Source: Chitinophagales bacterium (GTDB taxonomy: Bacteria; Bacteroidota; Bacteroidia; Chitinophagales; UBA10324). Taken from it: 64,000 nucleotides of DNA. The stretch is from assembly GCA_013816805.1 (NCBI GenBank), contig JACDDS010000009.1, positions 62,001 to 126,000 of the forward strand. Reading direction: 5' to 3'. Each line of letters opens with the position of its first letter. Position 1 is the stretch's first letter. The translations under genes were made by a program, and so were the position numbers. The notes beneath the pieces were generated by a model that was given only the letters and a program-made list of their open reading frames with translations, made no database searches and was not told the origin of the DNA. This document shows positions 44,038 through 54,068 of this stretch, in pieces.

Positions 44038-45000
44038 TCACGGTTGATCTTTAGCGCCTAACTTTTCATGATCAAAATTTATTTTACGATCCATAATATA
44101 CTCCGGCCTGGATTTTATTTCATCGAATATACTGGCAATATATTCACCCATTAATCCAATACTTAATAATTGAACACCTCCAAAAAATATTATAGCTATT
44201 ATAATTGAAGACCATCCCCTAACAGTAGTTTCAGGGAAATAGAATTTGGAAATAAGAACATACACCACGAGTCCGATGCTTACAATAAAACAGAACAACC
44301 CCAGATTGGTAGCAAGTCTTAGTGGCTTTTTAGTGAAATATACGAGGCCAACACGCGCGAAGCGCAACATATTATTTACCGAAAATTTTGTGATCCCGGC
44401 AAATCGCTCTTTGCGTTCATAAAAAATCGGCTTTTGTATAAAACCTACCCAGGCTATCAGGCCTCTTATATACTTTTGTTTTTCCGGCAATTTTAAAAAA
44501 GTATCTATCACTTTACGGTCAATCAGCCGAAAATCGCCGGTGTCTTTTGGAATCGATACATCAGAAAGATTACTTAATATTCGATAATACCACCTTGCAG
44601 TTAATTTCTTAAACGCAGATTCTTTATCCCTTCTTCTTCGCACAGCATATACCACATTACAATTTTCGAGTTGCCACATTTTTATCATATCAGGAATCAA
44701 CTCAGGAGGATCTTGCAGGTCAGCATCTATTATAATTGCTACATCACCGGAAGCGTGGTTTATGCCAGCTGATATAGCAGGCTGGTGACCAAAATTTCTG
44801 CTTAGTGAAATACATTTAATTTTTTTATTGGTTGCACAAGAGTGCTCGATTATTGAAAGAGTGGCATCAGTACTTCCATCATCAATAAATATTATTTCAT
44901 AATCTAAATCGATTTCCCGTGCAACTGCAAGTAACCGATAGATTGTTTCTTCTAAAACTTCCTGTTCATTATAACATGGTACTAGAATAGACACTATCAT
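44038..45000 (-). CDS. Family 2 glycosyltransferase with two membrane helices (GtrB/DPM1-like)
   Basis: The 320-residue protein has a GT-A fold: VPCYNEQEVLEETI, FIDDGSTDATL, NFGHQPAISAGI and the DxD-like IIDADLQDPPELI. Two C-terminal membrane helices (about 230-255 and 265-290) are typical of polyprenyl-phosphate sugar transferases such as GtrB. It probably makes an undecaprenyl-phosphate sugar donor. The neighbouring GT39 protein would use such a donor, so the pair fits a lipid A or cell-surface glycan modification. Confidence 0.9.
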   Translation of the reverse strand: MIVSILVPCYNEQEVLEETIYRLLAVAREIDLDYEIIFIDDGSTDATLSIIEHSCATNKKIKCISLSRNFGHQPAISAGINHASGDVAIIIDADLQDPPELIPDMIKMWQLENCNVVYAVRRRRDKESAFKKLTARWYYRILSNLSDVSIPKDTGDFRLIDRKVIDTFLKLPEKQKYIRGLIAWVGFIQKPIFYERKERFAGITKFSVNNMLRFARVGLVYFTKKPLRLATNLGLFCFIVSIGLVVYVLISKFYFPETTVRGWSSIIIAIIFFGGVQLLSIGLMGEYIASIFDEIKSRPEYIMDRKINFDHEKLGAKDQP

Positions 45001-45172
45001 ATATTTTGCATGGTAAGCAATGCTGAATAGGTTTTATACCGCTGCTATAAATTAAGGTAATTTAAAAATGGTAAGTGTACATCATTCCAGTTTAAGTTTT
45101 AGCCTGATCATATTTATACATGTGGCATAAATAAGCTCAGTTCTGTTAATTTTAACAGGTATGGATTTAGAA

Positions 45173-46663
45173 TTATTGTTTTGATGAAATAATGCGAAAA
45201 ACCTTTACTTGATTCATAGCGTCAATTATTGATACATTGTATTTTGCCTGAAGATTATTTACAATATTATCAGCAGCCACCATTACAGTATCCCCTTGCT
45301 TTATATCCTCTTCTCTGGCAAAGGAGGCCGCCTGATGGTTCTCTTTCAGCATATCAATATAAAACAATATGTTGGCAGGATAATCAGGACAGATGATTTT
45401 TACATTATTTAAATTCTTCTGATTTCTGATTGCATTTTGTAAATAGATAGGTATTTCATATTCTATTTGCTCATATGAATAATTTTTAAATGAATAAACT
45501 TGATCTATAATATGGCTATACGGAAGTATCAAAATAAAGAACATAAGGATTAAACCCCCAACGGGATATTTAAGATGGTTAGAAAAAGAAATATTTTGGG
45601 AAGTCACTTCATATATCCAATTCAAAAAAATCCCTGTTATTAAAGCTAACAAAGGATATATTGGTGCATCGTACCATTTAAGTTTGGTTTGTGCCGAGGA
45701 AATTATTAAAATATACTGCAGAACACACAAAACAAGGAACGCTGACAGTCTCCTGATCATCTTTTGCTTGTAGAAGAGGCCAATTACAATTCCGCAGGGT
45801 ATCAGTAAATACCAGGCGCTATAATGACTATCTATTATTTGATTAATATAGAACCAAAACGGAAATTTGTGATCTTCAATAGTATGAAGGTATCTTCCAC
45901 CTGCTTCATTTTCCAAAACAGCTTTAAAATATCCTGGGTTTATTATTTCACGGATAAGATAATATCCTCCTCCTATTAGAAAAAATAGAGATATTCCTAT
46001 ATAAAACGATCTATTTCTCAGGATTGAAAAAACTTTGCGTCTTGCAAAAGCATATATTATTAAAGAAGGCAGAAATAGTAAACCGGCTATTCCCTTACAC
46101 AGGAGGGCGAGTGTTATACCAATAAAAAAAAACAGTAGAAAATTTTTTTGTTGTTGTTCAGATTCAATTAAAATAAAAAAGCACAATAGGTAAAATGTAG
46201 TTAAAAATACCAGCATAGCATCATAATCTCCTGTTCTTTCTACGTGAGGCATAATGTATCCTGCAGATGAGACCAGAACTACCGTTGCAATAAAGCCGAG
46301 ACTATAACTGTGCACATATCTGTCAGCAAATAAAAATAACATAGCACATGTCAACACACCGCATATTGCTGCTGGAAATCTGATAGCCAGTTCATTTAAA
46401 CCGAAAAGATGGATGCATATAACCTGCATCCAAATCATGAGTGGAGGTTTGGTATTCCACATGTCAGGCGCACCATCGTAAGTGGTTACAATCCAGTTAC
46501 CTGATTTTGCCATCTCAGCAGCATTCACTGCCAAACGGGACTCATCCCAAAGCCTGATAGGATAAGAAGTAAGGTGAAGAAAAAGAGGAAAATAAATAAT
46601 TACCGCCAGCAGCCCAATGCCGGTTATTCTTAATCTGCCAGCTGTTAAAACATTAACATTCAT
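45173..46663 (-). CDS. GT39 (ArnT-like) membrane glycosyltransferase
   Basis: The 496-residue multi-span membrane protein carries the catalytic loop of ArnT/PMT enzymes near its N-terminus (LWDESRLAVNAAEMAKSGNW, then DMWNTKPPLMIW), followed by about 10 membrane helices. ArnT relatives transfer a sugar from a polyprenyl phosphate to lipid A, glycans or proteins on the periplasmic side. The lipid-linked donor could come from the GT2 enzyme next door. It lies 7 bases downstream of the sugar transferase gene. The substrate is unknown. Confidence 0.88.
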   Translation of the reverse strand: MNVNVLTAGRLRITGIGLLAVIIYFPLFLHLTSYPIRLWDESRLAVNAAEMAKSGNWIVTTYDGAPDMWNTKPPLMIWMQVICIHLFGLNELAIRFPAAICGVLTCAMLFLFADRYVHSYSLGFIATVVLVSSAGYIMPHVERTGDYDAMLVFLTTFYLLCFFILIESEQQQKNFLLFFFIGITLALLCKGIAGLLFLPSLIIYAFARRKVFSILRNRSFYIGISLFFLIGGGYYLIREIINPGYFKAVLENEAGGRYLHTIEDHKFPFWFYINQIIDSHYSAWYLLIPCGIVIGLFYKQKMIRRLSAFLVLCVLQYILIISSAQTKLKWYDAPIYPLLALITGIFLNWIYEVTSQNISFSNHLKYPVGGLILMFFILILPYSHIIDQVYSFKNYSYEQIEYEIPIYLQNAIRNQKNLNNVKIICPDYPANILFYIDMLKENHQAASFAREEDIKQGDTVMVAADNIVNNLQAKYNVSIIDAMNQVKVFRIISSKQ

Positions 46664-46670
46664 AGCTGGC

Positions 46671-48137
46671 TTATTTCCCCCTGCCTTGTAAGATCGTCCT
46701 GAATGTATACAGCAGGATCTTAAGGTCTAATATTAAAGACATATTTTCAATATAAAGCAGGTCGTATTTCATTCGGGAGATCATCTGTTGCACATTTTCG
46801 GCATATCCGAATTTCACCATACCTAGTGAAGTGATACCAGGTTGCACGCGATGCAGGTGTTTATAGTCTGTGGTCTGCTGCAGAATTTGATCTATATAAT
46901 ATTTCCTTTCAGGGCGTGGACCCACCATACTCATTTCACCCTTTAATACATTAAAGAACTGCGGTAATTCATCAAGCCGCCATTTCCGCATTATTTTTCC
47001 CCATGAGGTTATCCGGGGATCTTCATGAGAAGAAAGTAAAGGTCCATTAGTCTCCGCATTTACATACATGCTTCGGAATTTATAAATACGGAAAGGCTTC
47101 CCATGAATGCCTATTCGTTCCTGAGAATAGATTATGGGACCTTTGGAAGAGAACCGCACTTTTAATGCAACAAAGAGATACAATGGCAGGAAAATAATAA
47201 GCACAAGCGCCGAAACAATGATGTCTGAAATACGCTTAACGATATATTGCCACTTCGACATCAGCTGTGGGTATATTTCGATAAAAGAAGCACCCAATAA
47301 ATGGTTCATTCTTACCGAACCTGCCAGAATATCGTACATATCAGGGACAATCTTAATGATCACATTCCTGTCCGCAAGCTGATTTAATATTTCGCGAAGC
47401 TGATGATGTTCAGAAGATTCAATAGCCACAACCACCTGCCTTACCTCGTGATTACGGATAACAGGTTCCAGATCTGCCATTACGCCCATCTTTGGCAAAT
47501 ACGTGCTGAGCCCGTTACCGTTACCATTTCCATTAATGTGAACGCTACCATTGCCATTGCCGTGACCATTTGTTTCAATAAAGCCAATAAACTGGTATCC
47601 CTGTGCTTTACTTTTTCCGTTTAGTTCTTTATGTACTTCAATAGCTCTCTTATTTCCACCAATAAATAAAGTTGGGAAGTAAACCATGCCCTTATCCATC
47701 TGGTATTTACTGCGGTTAAGCACTAAAAGCCTTCCTGACATAGTCAAAAAAAAATGTACGGAAAGCAGGATACCAATAGATTCATAATAATCACGGTAGT
47801 TAAAAATCCGGTCATCTATTAATACCGCAAAAAACAGGATTACTACCCCCATAACTGTAACATAAAGGGTTTGGGTAAGCTCATTTACCCGCGATTTTAG
47901 ATAAATATTAGTATAAGTCCCAGTGAGATAATAGAGCAGAAGCCAACTAAAAGGTATAATTAACAGCCCTTGTACGAATTTGCGATCATTCATAAATAAT
48001 GAAAATTGCTCATAAGTAAAGTGCTCAATAAAGACTTTTCGGAGTGTGAAAAAGATTGCCCATGAAAATAATGCGGTGAGGTAATCCATTACCGCATACA
48101 AACAAATACTTTCTTTTATGTATTTCGTTTGTTGCAT
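46671..48137 (-). CDS. Polyprenyl-phosphate sugar-1-phosphate transferase (WcaJ-like)
   Basis: The 488-residue enzyme starts exopolysaccharide repeat-unit synthesis by loading a sugar phosphate on undecaprenyl phosphate. It has about four N-terminal membrane helices, a CoA-binding-like domain, one further helix and the catalytic domain (SQERIGIHGKPFRIYKFRSM, WRLDELPQFFNVLKGEM, SMVGPRPE). A low-complexity insertion of Asn and Gly (NGHGNGNG ... NGNGNGNG, about residues 190-212) interrupts the CoA-binding domain. The gene is 4 bases after the lipoprotein gene and starts the polysaccharide run. Confidence 0.92.
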   Translation of the reverse strand: MQQTKYIKESICLYAVMDYLTALFSWAIFFTLRKVFIEHFTYEQFSLFMNDRKFVQGLLIIPFSWLLLYYLTGTYTNIYLKSRVNELTQTLYVTVMGVVILFFAVLIDDRIFNYRDYYESIGILLSVHFFLTMSGRLLVLNRSKYQMDKGMVYFPTLFIGGNKRAIEVHKELNGKSKAQGYQFIGFIETNGHGNGNGSVHINGNGNGNGLSTYLPKMGVMADLEPVIRNHEVRQVVVAIESSEHHQLREILNQLADRNVIIKIVPDMYDILAGSVRMNHLLGASFIEIYPQLMSKWQYIVKRISDIIVSALVLIIFLPLYLFVALKVRFSSKGPIIYSQERIGIHGKPFRIYKFRSMYVNAETNGPLLSSHEDPRITSWGKIMRKWRLDELPQFFNVLKGEMSMVGPRPERKYYIDQILQQTTDYKHLHRVQPGITSLGMVKFGYAENVQQMISRMKYDLLYIENMSLILDLKILLYTFRTILQGRGK

Positions 48138-48141
48138 CGGG

Positions 48142-48996
48142 TTAAAAATTTACCAACTTAATGTTGTCGAGATAAATCCGCGATTCGGTTGAAGAAGAAT
48201 CATAAACAGCCCGTATTAAAATCTGGTAACTGTCTGAACTCAGGTTTGCAATATCATTACCCATATTCAAATAAATTTTATTCCATTCACTTCTGGGATT
48301 AATATTCCATTTATATAAAAAAGTGGTTCCTAAAGAAGCACTTCCGTAAAGACCTATCTGAAACATCTGGTTGCATTTGTAATTCATTTCTAAGTACACA
48401 GGCTTATCCTTAGGAAGTATATAACCTGCTGTAGTCCTCCCTTCATAAATGGAGTGATCTTTATTGAGAAAAATATATCCTGAATAATTCCCTTCAAGTT
48501 TATTTAATAAGTCATTAGTCCGGATCATATTGGTATCACCAGAGATCTTATCAAAAACATTGCCTGCTTCAAAATCTTCTATTAAGGGAAATTTAGTGCC
48601 CGGGCTATAAGTAAATTGCGGAGTTATTGAGTAAATTTTACCAGGATTAAGACTTACAGACATGGTATCAGGATAGTAGAAAGGATAAATAGCCCTTGTT
48701 TCGGAAATGCCGTTATCCCAAATACCTGCGTTTATAATTATTGAAGTATTTCCGTTGTTTAAGAGTGGAAATGTTTTGGGAATTTCATAAACCCCTTCAG
48801 AGGTGTAATTGGCATCGACCCAAACATCGGTTATTCTTTGCGAAGACGACCCCTGCCCGGGGCCTGCATTAAAATTTACTGTATCAACCTGGAGGTATGC
48901 AGGTATTACTTCGGCAGGATTTATAAGGGCACAAGATGCAGATGAGAGTATTAAAATAAAGCCTGTAACAGAACATATTTTATTTATAGATATCAA
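48142..48996 (-). CDS. Lipoprotein of unknown function in polysaccharide cluster
   Basis: The 284-residue protein has a lipoprotein signal (lipobox SASC, Cys22). The body is beta-rich with no recognised motif: NFNAGPGQGSSSQRITDVWV, a possible carbohydrate-binding beta-sandwich (LEDFEAGN-like and EMNYKCNQMFQIGLYG), and ESRIYLDNIKLVNF at the end, which looks like the final strand of a galactose-binding-like fold. It lies upstream of the sugar transferase by 4 bases, so a role in glycan export is possible. Confidence 0.7.
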   Translation of the reverse strand: MISINKICSVTGFILILSSASCALINPAEVIPAYLQVDTVNFNAGPGQGSSSQRITDVWVDANYTSEGVYEIPKTFPLLNNGNTSIIINAGIWDNGISETRAIYPFYYPDTMSVSLNPGKIYSITPQFTYSPGTKFPLIEDFEAGNVFDKISGDTNMIRTNDLLNKLEGNYSGYIFLNKDHSIYEGRTTAGYILPKDKPVYLEMNYKCNQMFQIGLYGSASLGTTFLYKWNINPRSEWNKIYLNMGNDIANLSSDSYQILIRAVYDSSSTESRIYLDNIKLVNF

Positions 48997-49117
48997 ACCG
49001 ATATGCTTTAGTTTTTTTTATATAATAGAAAACGGTTATGAGGTTGCAATATTATTATATGGAAAGAAATTTTTACTGTCAGTTAAGAAATGTAGGATTA
49101 TTTCAAAACTGTGACAA

Positions 49118-50098
49118 TCAGCTAAAGGAGTTCACACGATCTATTTTATCAATTATCTCATAGGCAATTTTCATAGCATTATAACCGTCTGATAATGTTA
49201 CAGCAGTTTCTTTATCCTGCTGAATTGAAGAATAAAAAAGTTCCAGCTCCATCTTAATGGAGTTAATCGGCTTGATTTCCGGACGTTCAAAGTTAATTAC
49301 CCTGGTTTCGTTATTGCCGGTATTTAATTCAATAGCGAAGGGATTACTATTATCTCTCTTATCGGAAAGCCTGATTATTTCCGCTTTCTTATCAAGAAAA
49401 TCAATGCTGATGTATCCATCTTTTTGAAACATTCTTGTTTTGCGCATTTGCTTAAGTGAAATTCTGCTGGCTGTAATATTAGCCACACACCCATTGTCGA
49501 ATTCAAGTCGTGCATTGGCAATATCCGGAGTAGAGGAAACCACTGAAACTCCGCTTGCACTAACTTTTTTTACTGATGATTTAACTACATTCAGCGTTAT
49601 GTCTATGTCATGAATCATTAAGTCAAGGACAACAGGTACATCTGTACCTCTTGGATTAAATTGTGCAAGCCGATGTGTTTCTATAAACATGGGCTTTAAA
49701 AAATAAGGCTTAATTGCAAGAAATGCAGGATTAAATCTTTCTACATGACCTACCTGTGCTTTTATACGGGCCTCTTCTGCAAGCTTTACGAGATTGCGCG
49801 CTTCTTCAAGGGTGTTTGTTAGAGGCTTCTCAATAAAAATATGCTTTGATTTTTTTATTGCTTTTACAGCACAGTCATAATGGGACACAGTGTTAGTTAC
49901 AATATCAATGCAATCTGCTTCATCAATTAATTCATCTATGTTGTCAAATCGTCTAGTACCAAACTCACGTACAGCCTGCATGGCATTCTCATCGTTTGGA
50001 TCGAAAAAACCTACCAGCTCAAAATCTTTTATCTCCCGGATCAGCTTTAAATGAATTTTACCGAGGTGGCCGGTACCAAGCACACCAATTCTCAACAT
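49118..50098 (-). CDS. Gfo/Idh/MocA-family NAD(P)-dependent oxidoreductase
   Basis: The 326-residue protein has the N-terminal Rossmann motif (GVLGTGHLGKIHLKLI) and the family's catalytic EKP (FIEKPLTNTLEEA) with HDIDITLNVV in the middle. Homologues reduce or oxidise sugars, often UDP-sugars in envelope polysaccharide synthesis. It is in the same orientation as the polysaccharide genes but separated by 121 bases. The substrate is unknown. Confidence 0.9.
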   Translation of the reverse strand: MLRIGVLGTGHLGKIHLKLIREIKDFELVGFFDPNDENAMQAVREFGTRRFDNIDELIDEADCIDIVTNTVSHYDCAVKAIKKSKHIFIEKPLTNTLEEARNLVKLAEEARIKAQVGHVERFNPAFLAIKPYFLKPMFIETHRLAQFNPRGTDVPVVLDLMIHDIDITLNVVKSSVKKVSASGVSVVSSTPDIANARLEFDNGCVANITASRISLKQMRKTRMFQKDGYISIDFLDKKAEIIRLSDKRDNSNPFAIELNTGNNETRVINFERPEIKPINSIKMELELFYSSIQQDKETAVTLSDGYNAMKIAYEIIDKIDRVNSFS

Positions 50099-50270
50099 GC
50101 ACTTTAATTTGAGACAAAATAAACAATAGAATGTGAGATGAGGAACTAAATAATAGGTAAGTCATTTTTATGAATAATTAAATTCAAAAACATTATTAGA
50201 CATCATGGGCAGACTTTCAATGTCATGAAAGGTTGCTAACCTGTAAGAACTTAAAGCATTTGCTTTTGTC

Positions 50271-50278
50271 TACTTTTG
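50271..50278 (+). promoter_or_regulatory. -7 promoter element of mtaB
   Basis: TACTTTTG fits TAnnTTTG and lies only 5 bases before the ATG at 50284, so the transcript would be nearly leaderless, as is frequent in Bacteroidota. It also argues against the longer open frame that starts at 50233. Confidence 0.5.
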
Positions 50279-50283
50279 CGCGA

Positions 50284-51645
50284 ATGTCTGTGCACAAAAA
50301 GATCGCTTTTCATACCCTGGGATGTAAATTAAATTTTGCAGAAACATCGGCTATCTCACGATTGATTTGTGCAGACGGTTTTGAAAAGGTAGATTTTGAA
50401 GGCAAAGCAGATATTTATATTATCAATACATGTTCCGTGACAGAAAATGCGGATAAAGAATGCAGGGCTGTAGTGCGTAAAGCATTAAGATATTCGCCCC
50501 GGGCCCAAATAGTCATATTAGGATGCTATGCCCAATTAAAACCTTTGGAAATAGCAGAGATACCCGGTGTAGACCTGGTATTAGGCGCCAGAGAAAAGTT
50601 TAATATCGGGGAATACCTTAGAAAGCTACCTGAAGAAAAGATAATAAATAGTAAAGCAGCTGTTTACTCTTGTGACATTGATGAAGTAAACTTATTTGAA
50701 AGCAGCTATTCATTCGGAGAGCGCACCAGGGCATTCCTAAAAGTTCAGGATGGTTGCAATTACAATTGCACTTACTGCACCATCCCATTAGCCCGTGGAA
50801 AAAGCCGTAGTGACACTATAGCACATGTAACGGAGCAATCTCAAATGATTGCACAATCCGGAGTGAAGGAAATTGTTTTAAGCGGCGTGAACCTAGGGGA
50901 TTTTGGAATCCACGATGCAGTTAGTCGCCACCATGAAGAAACGTTCTATGAACTCTTGCAGAAACTGGAAAATGTAGAAGCAATTTCACGGTTCCGCATT
51001 TCTTCAATTGAACCTAACCTGCTGAAGGATGAAATAATTGAATTTGTTGCAAGGTCAACGCGCATCATGCCCCATTTTCATATTCCTCTTCAGTCTGGGT
51101 CCGATGAAATCTTAAAACAAATGAAACGCAGGTATTTAACGGGATTGTATAAAGACCGAATTGAAAAGATAAAATACTTAATGCCGCATTCCTGTGTTGG
51201 AGCCGATGTTATTGTTGGTTTTCCAGGTGAATTAGAGAAAAATTTTGAAGAAACATATCAGCTTCTCGTGGACCTTGATATAAATTATTTGCACGTATTC
51301 ACATATTCGGAAAGAGACCATACGGAAGGAGCTGCTATGGAAAAGGTAGTACCCAAATCAATCCGAAACCAAAGGAATAAAATGCTTAGGATCCTTTCTG
51401 AAGAAAAAAAACAGGCATTTTATAGACAGCACATAGGCACGACCAGAAAAGTTTTATTTGAAGGAGGAGAAAATCATTATACAGCATCAGGTTATACGGA
51501 TAACTACATACGGGTTACGGCTGAAGGTTATCCCGGTATTGTTGGCAGCATTGAGGCTGTAACATTAGAAAACGAATCAGCCAATTCTTTAAGAGGAAGA
51601 TTAATTTCGAAATCAATTACCAATTACGAATTTATTCTGTCTTAA
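50284..51645 (+). CDS. mtaB: tRNA methylthiotransferase MtaB (ms2t6A37)
   Basis: This radical-SAM enzyme adds a methylthio group to t6A37 of ANN-decoding tRNAs. The 453 residues start at the ATG at 50284 (MSVHKKIAFHTLGCKLN). The UPF0004 domain has TLGCKLN, INTCSVTE and GCYAQ (three Cys for the auxiliary cluster); the radical-SAM core has DGCNYNCTYCTIPLARG; a TRAM domain ends the protein. TLGCKLN, and not TxGCQMN, separates it from MiaB and RimO. Promoter evidence rules out the frame from 50233. Confidence 0.94.
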   Translation: MSVHKKIAFHTLGCKLNFAETSAISRLICADGFEKVDFEGKADIYIINTCSVTENADKECRAVVRKALRYSPRAQIVILGCYAQLKPLEIAEIPGVDLVLGAREKFNIGEYLRKLPEEKIINSKAAVYSCDIDEVNLFESSYSFGERTRAFLKVQDGCNYNCTYCTIPLARGKSRSDTIAHVTEQSQMIAQSGVKEIVLSGVNLGDFGIHDAVSRHHEETFYELLQKLENVEAISRFRISSIEPNLLKDEIIEFVARSTRIMPHFHIPLQSGSDEILKQMKRRYLTGLYKDRIEKIKYLMPHSCVGADVIVGFPGELEKNFEETYQLLVDLDINYLHVFTYSERDHTEGAAMEKVVPKSIRNQRNKMLRILSEEKKQAFYRQHIGTTRKVLFEGGENHYTASGYTDNYIRVTAEGYPGIVGSIEAVTLENESANSLRGRLISKSITNYEFILS

Positions 51646-51745
51646 TAAACCCAGATAGATTCTGCAAAAACAATTGCAGATGAGAGATTCAATTATAAAA
51701 GTTTATTTATAGATTTTACATTCAATTTGTTAGCTATTTAAATTA

Positions 51746-52903
51746 ATGTATCCTACCATTTCCGACCTCATCAAAGATTTGTTTGGCATTTACATACCCT
51801 TGCCCATTCAAAGCTTTGGTTTTATGATGGCAGTTTCTTTTTTTTTCGCGGCCTGGACGCTTGCAATGGAATTAAAAAGAAAAGAAAAAGCGGGACTACT
51901 TTTTCCTGTCAAAAAAAATGTAATTGAAGGAGCCCCTGCAACAATTTTAGATTTAATATTGAATGCATTGGGAGGCTTTATTGTGGGATATAAATTAGTG
52001 GCAATTGTACTTGACTATAAATCTTTTGTAGGTGATCCCCAGAGTTTTTTACTTTCTACACGTGGAAATCTTTTAGGTGGAGCAGCATTGGGTATTATTT
52101 TACTGTACCTCAAATACCGCGAAAAAGAGAAGCAAAGATTACCCCAACCGGAAAAAAGACAAATAGAAATTTATCCTCATCAATTAGTGGGTGACATTAC
52201 AATCGTTGCTGCAGTTTCAGGATTATTGGGTGCCAAAATTTTTGATAACCTCGAACATATTGATTCGTTTATAGCAGATCCGATAACTTCTCTTTTGTCG
52301 TTTAGCGGGTTAACATTTTATGGAGGGCTTATATTTGGCGCAATTGCCGTTCTGTATTTTGCCCGAAAAAATAAAATTTCTGTGTTGCATTTAGCAGATG
52401 CGGCTGCCCCTGGATTAATTCTGGCTTATGGTATTGGCAGAATAGGCTGCCAGCTTGCAGGCGATGGCGATTGGGGCATTGTTAATTTTAATCCGAAACC
52501 GTCGTGGTTTTTTTTTCCGCATTGGGCATGGGCATATAATTATCCCCACAACGTAATTCAGGAAGGAATAGCAATTCCTGATTGTGTCGGAAAATTTTGT
52601 TATCAATTAGCCCACCCAGTTTATCCTACTCCATTGTATGAAACCACGGCTGCGTTATTAATTTTCTTTTTTCTCTGGAGCATCCGGAAAAAGATCCGGG
52701 TTCCGGGAATGATTTTCAGCATTTACCTGCTCCTTAATGGGATAGAGCGGTTTTTAGTTGAACTGATTCGCGTGAATGTACAATACCATTTTATGGGGAT
52801 TAATGCCACACAGGCTGAAATTATTGGCGTAGTGATGGTAGTACTGGGGATTACCGGAATATTATTTTTTCAAAAACGCTATGCTCTGAAACAATTGAAG
52901 TGA
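51746..52903 (+). CDS. lgt: Prolipoprotein diacylglyceryl transferase
   Basis: Lgt adds a diacylglyceryl group to the lipobox cysteine of prolipoproteins in the inner membrane. The 385 residues have seven or more helices and the Lgt signature (AYGIGRIGCQLAGDGDWG), with an ENGY-like loop (ELIRVNVQ, GIERFLVE) near the C-terminus. It is about 100 residues longer than E. coli Lgt, with extra loops between helices, as in other Bacteroidota. It faces the thiF gene in convergent orientation, 13 bases apart. Confidence 0.92.
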   Translation: MYPTISDLIKDLFGIYIPLPIQSFGFMMAVSFFFAAWTLAMELKRKEKAGLLFPVKKNVIEGAPATILDLILNALGGFIVGYKLVAIVLDYKSFVGDPQSFLLSTRGNLLGGAALGIILLYLKYREKEKQRLPQPEKRQIEIYPHQLVGDITIVAAVSGLLGAKIFDNLEHIDSFIADPITSLLSFSGLTFYGGLIFGAIAVLYFARKNKISVLHLADAAAPGLILAYGIGRIGCQLAGDGDWGIVNFNPKPSWFFFPHWAWAYNYPHNVIQEGIAIPDCVGKFCYQLAHPVYPTPLYETTAALLIFFFLWSIRKKIRVPGMIFSIYLLLNGIERFLVELIRVNVQYHFMGINATQAEIIGVVMVVLGITGILFFQKRYALKQLK

Positions 52904-52909
52904 AGGATA

Positions 52910-52931
52910 GAAAATTTCATTTTAAATTTTC
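52910..52931. terminator. AT-rich hairpin between lgt and thiF
   Basis: GAAAATTT (52910-52917) pairs with AAATTTTC (52924-52931) around CATTTT. It lies between two convergent stops and could end both transcripts, although the stem is AT-rich and thus weak. Confidence 0.4.
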
Positions 52932-54044
52932 AATAATGGAATTCATTTCTAAATATGTTTTTAATCCACCCTTTAAATTGTACAGGTTTGTAAAACCATA
53001 TTTATCCTGCAGCTGTGTAATTGCTATTTGGCTTCTGATCCCCGCTTTACAATAGAAAATTACTTTTTTGTCTTTGGATATTTTCGCAACATTCAGCATT
53101 ATATCGCCTAAAGGAATAAAATCACCACCAATATGCACTTTTGCCCGCTCAAACGGTTCCCGTACATCTATCAGCTGAATATTATCGTTCTGATCCAAGA
53201 TCTGTTTTAGCTCCCCGGGAGAAATTTCTTTAATGATTTCATTTGATGATACGTTGCAAATATTTTTATATTCCTGCGAATTCAATAATGGTAAGCTCCG
53301 GATTTCATCCACTGCATTTTCATCTCTTCTGAATGATACCGTCTGGAATTTCATAGAAAGAAAATCGATGTTCAATATTTTCCCCGAAAGAGCCTCTCCT
53401 ATTCCGCAAATAATTTTAATAGCTTCATTTGCCATTAGCGTTCCCACTATACCCGGAACAATTCCCATGACTCCGGTCTCTGAACAATCTGGCCTTTGCC
53501 CCGGTAAAGGAGGCTTATCAAATAAGCATCTGTAGGTGCCACTCCTGTTGAAATTAAATACTCCAACTTGACCGGTAAATCTATATACTGCCCCGGATAC
53601 AAAAGGTTTATCCAATTTCACGCATACATCATTTATCAGATACCTGCATTCAAAATTATCAGAGCCATCAATAATCAAATCATAATTTTCCAGAATTGTA
53701 AGGGCATTTTCCGGATATAGAAATTCGCTGATAGATACAATATTAATTTCCGGATTTAATACCGATAACTTTTGTTTTGCTATTCCGGCTTTATTTTTTC
53801 CAATTTCATTTTTATTAAATAAGACCTGGCGATGAAGATTTGTAACATCTATTGAGTCACCATCGATAATCCCTATTGTACCTGTACCCGCAGCTGCAAG
53901 ATATGGAAGTAGAGAGCAGCCGAGACCGCCTGCTCCAATAACTATAACTTTTGCTTTTTTTAATTTTATCTGACCTTCTATACCCAGCTCAGACAATGAT
54001 ATCTGCCTTGAATAGCGATGATGTTCTTCCTTTGTTAATTCCAC
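52917..54044 (-). CDS. thiF: ThiF/MoeB-type adenylyltransferase with rhodanese domain
   Basis: This enzyme adenylates the C-terminal glycine of ThiS (and possibly MoaD) for sulfur transfer. The 375 residues have the E1-like domain with GAGGLGCSLLPYLAAAG, NLHRQVLF, and the catalytic ARKN-type region, then a rhodanese domain (about 280-375) with its active-site Cys in IFYCKAGIRSQ. The fused rhodanese would supply sulfur directly. As the last gene of the thi operon, a ThiF role is preferred; MoeB function cannot be excluded. A zinc Cys pair of E1 enzymes is not obvious. Confidence 0.88.
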   Translation of the reverse strand: MELTKEEHHRYSRQISLSELGIEGQIKLKKAKVIVIGAGGLGCSLLPYLAAAGTGTIGIIDGDSIDVTNLHRQVLFNKNEIGKNKAGIAKQKLSVLNPEINIVSISEFLYPENALTILENYDLIIDGSDNFECRYLINDVCVKLDKPFVSGAVYRFTGQVGVFNFNRSGTYRCLFDKPPLPGQRPDCSETGVMGIVPGIVGTLMANEAIKIICGIGEALSGKILNIDFLSMKFQTVSFRRDENAVDEIRSLPLLNSQEYKNICNVSSNEIIKEISPGELKQILDQNDNIQLIDVREPFERAKVHIGGDFIPLGDIMLNVAKISKDKKVIFYCKAGIRSQIAITQLQDKYGFTNLYNLKGGLKTYLEMNSIIENLK

Positions 54045-54068
54045 AGCAGAATATCTAATTTCATATAA

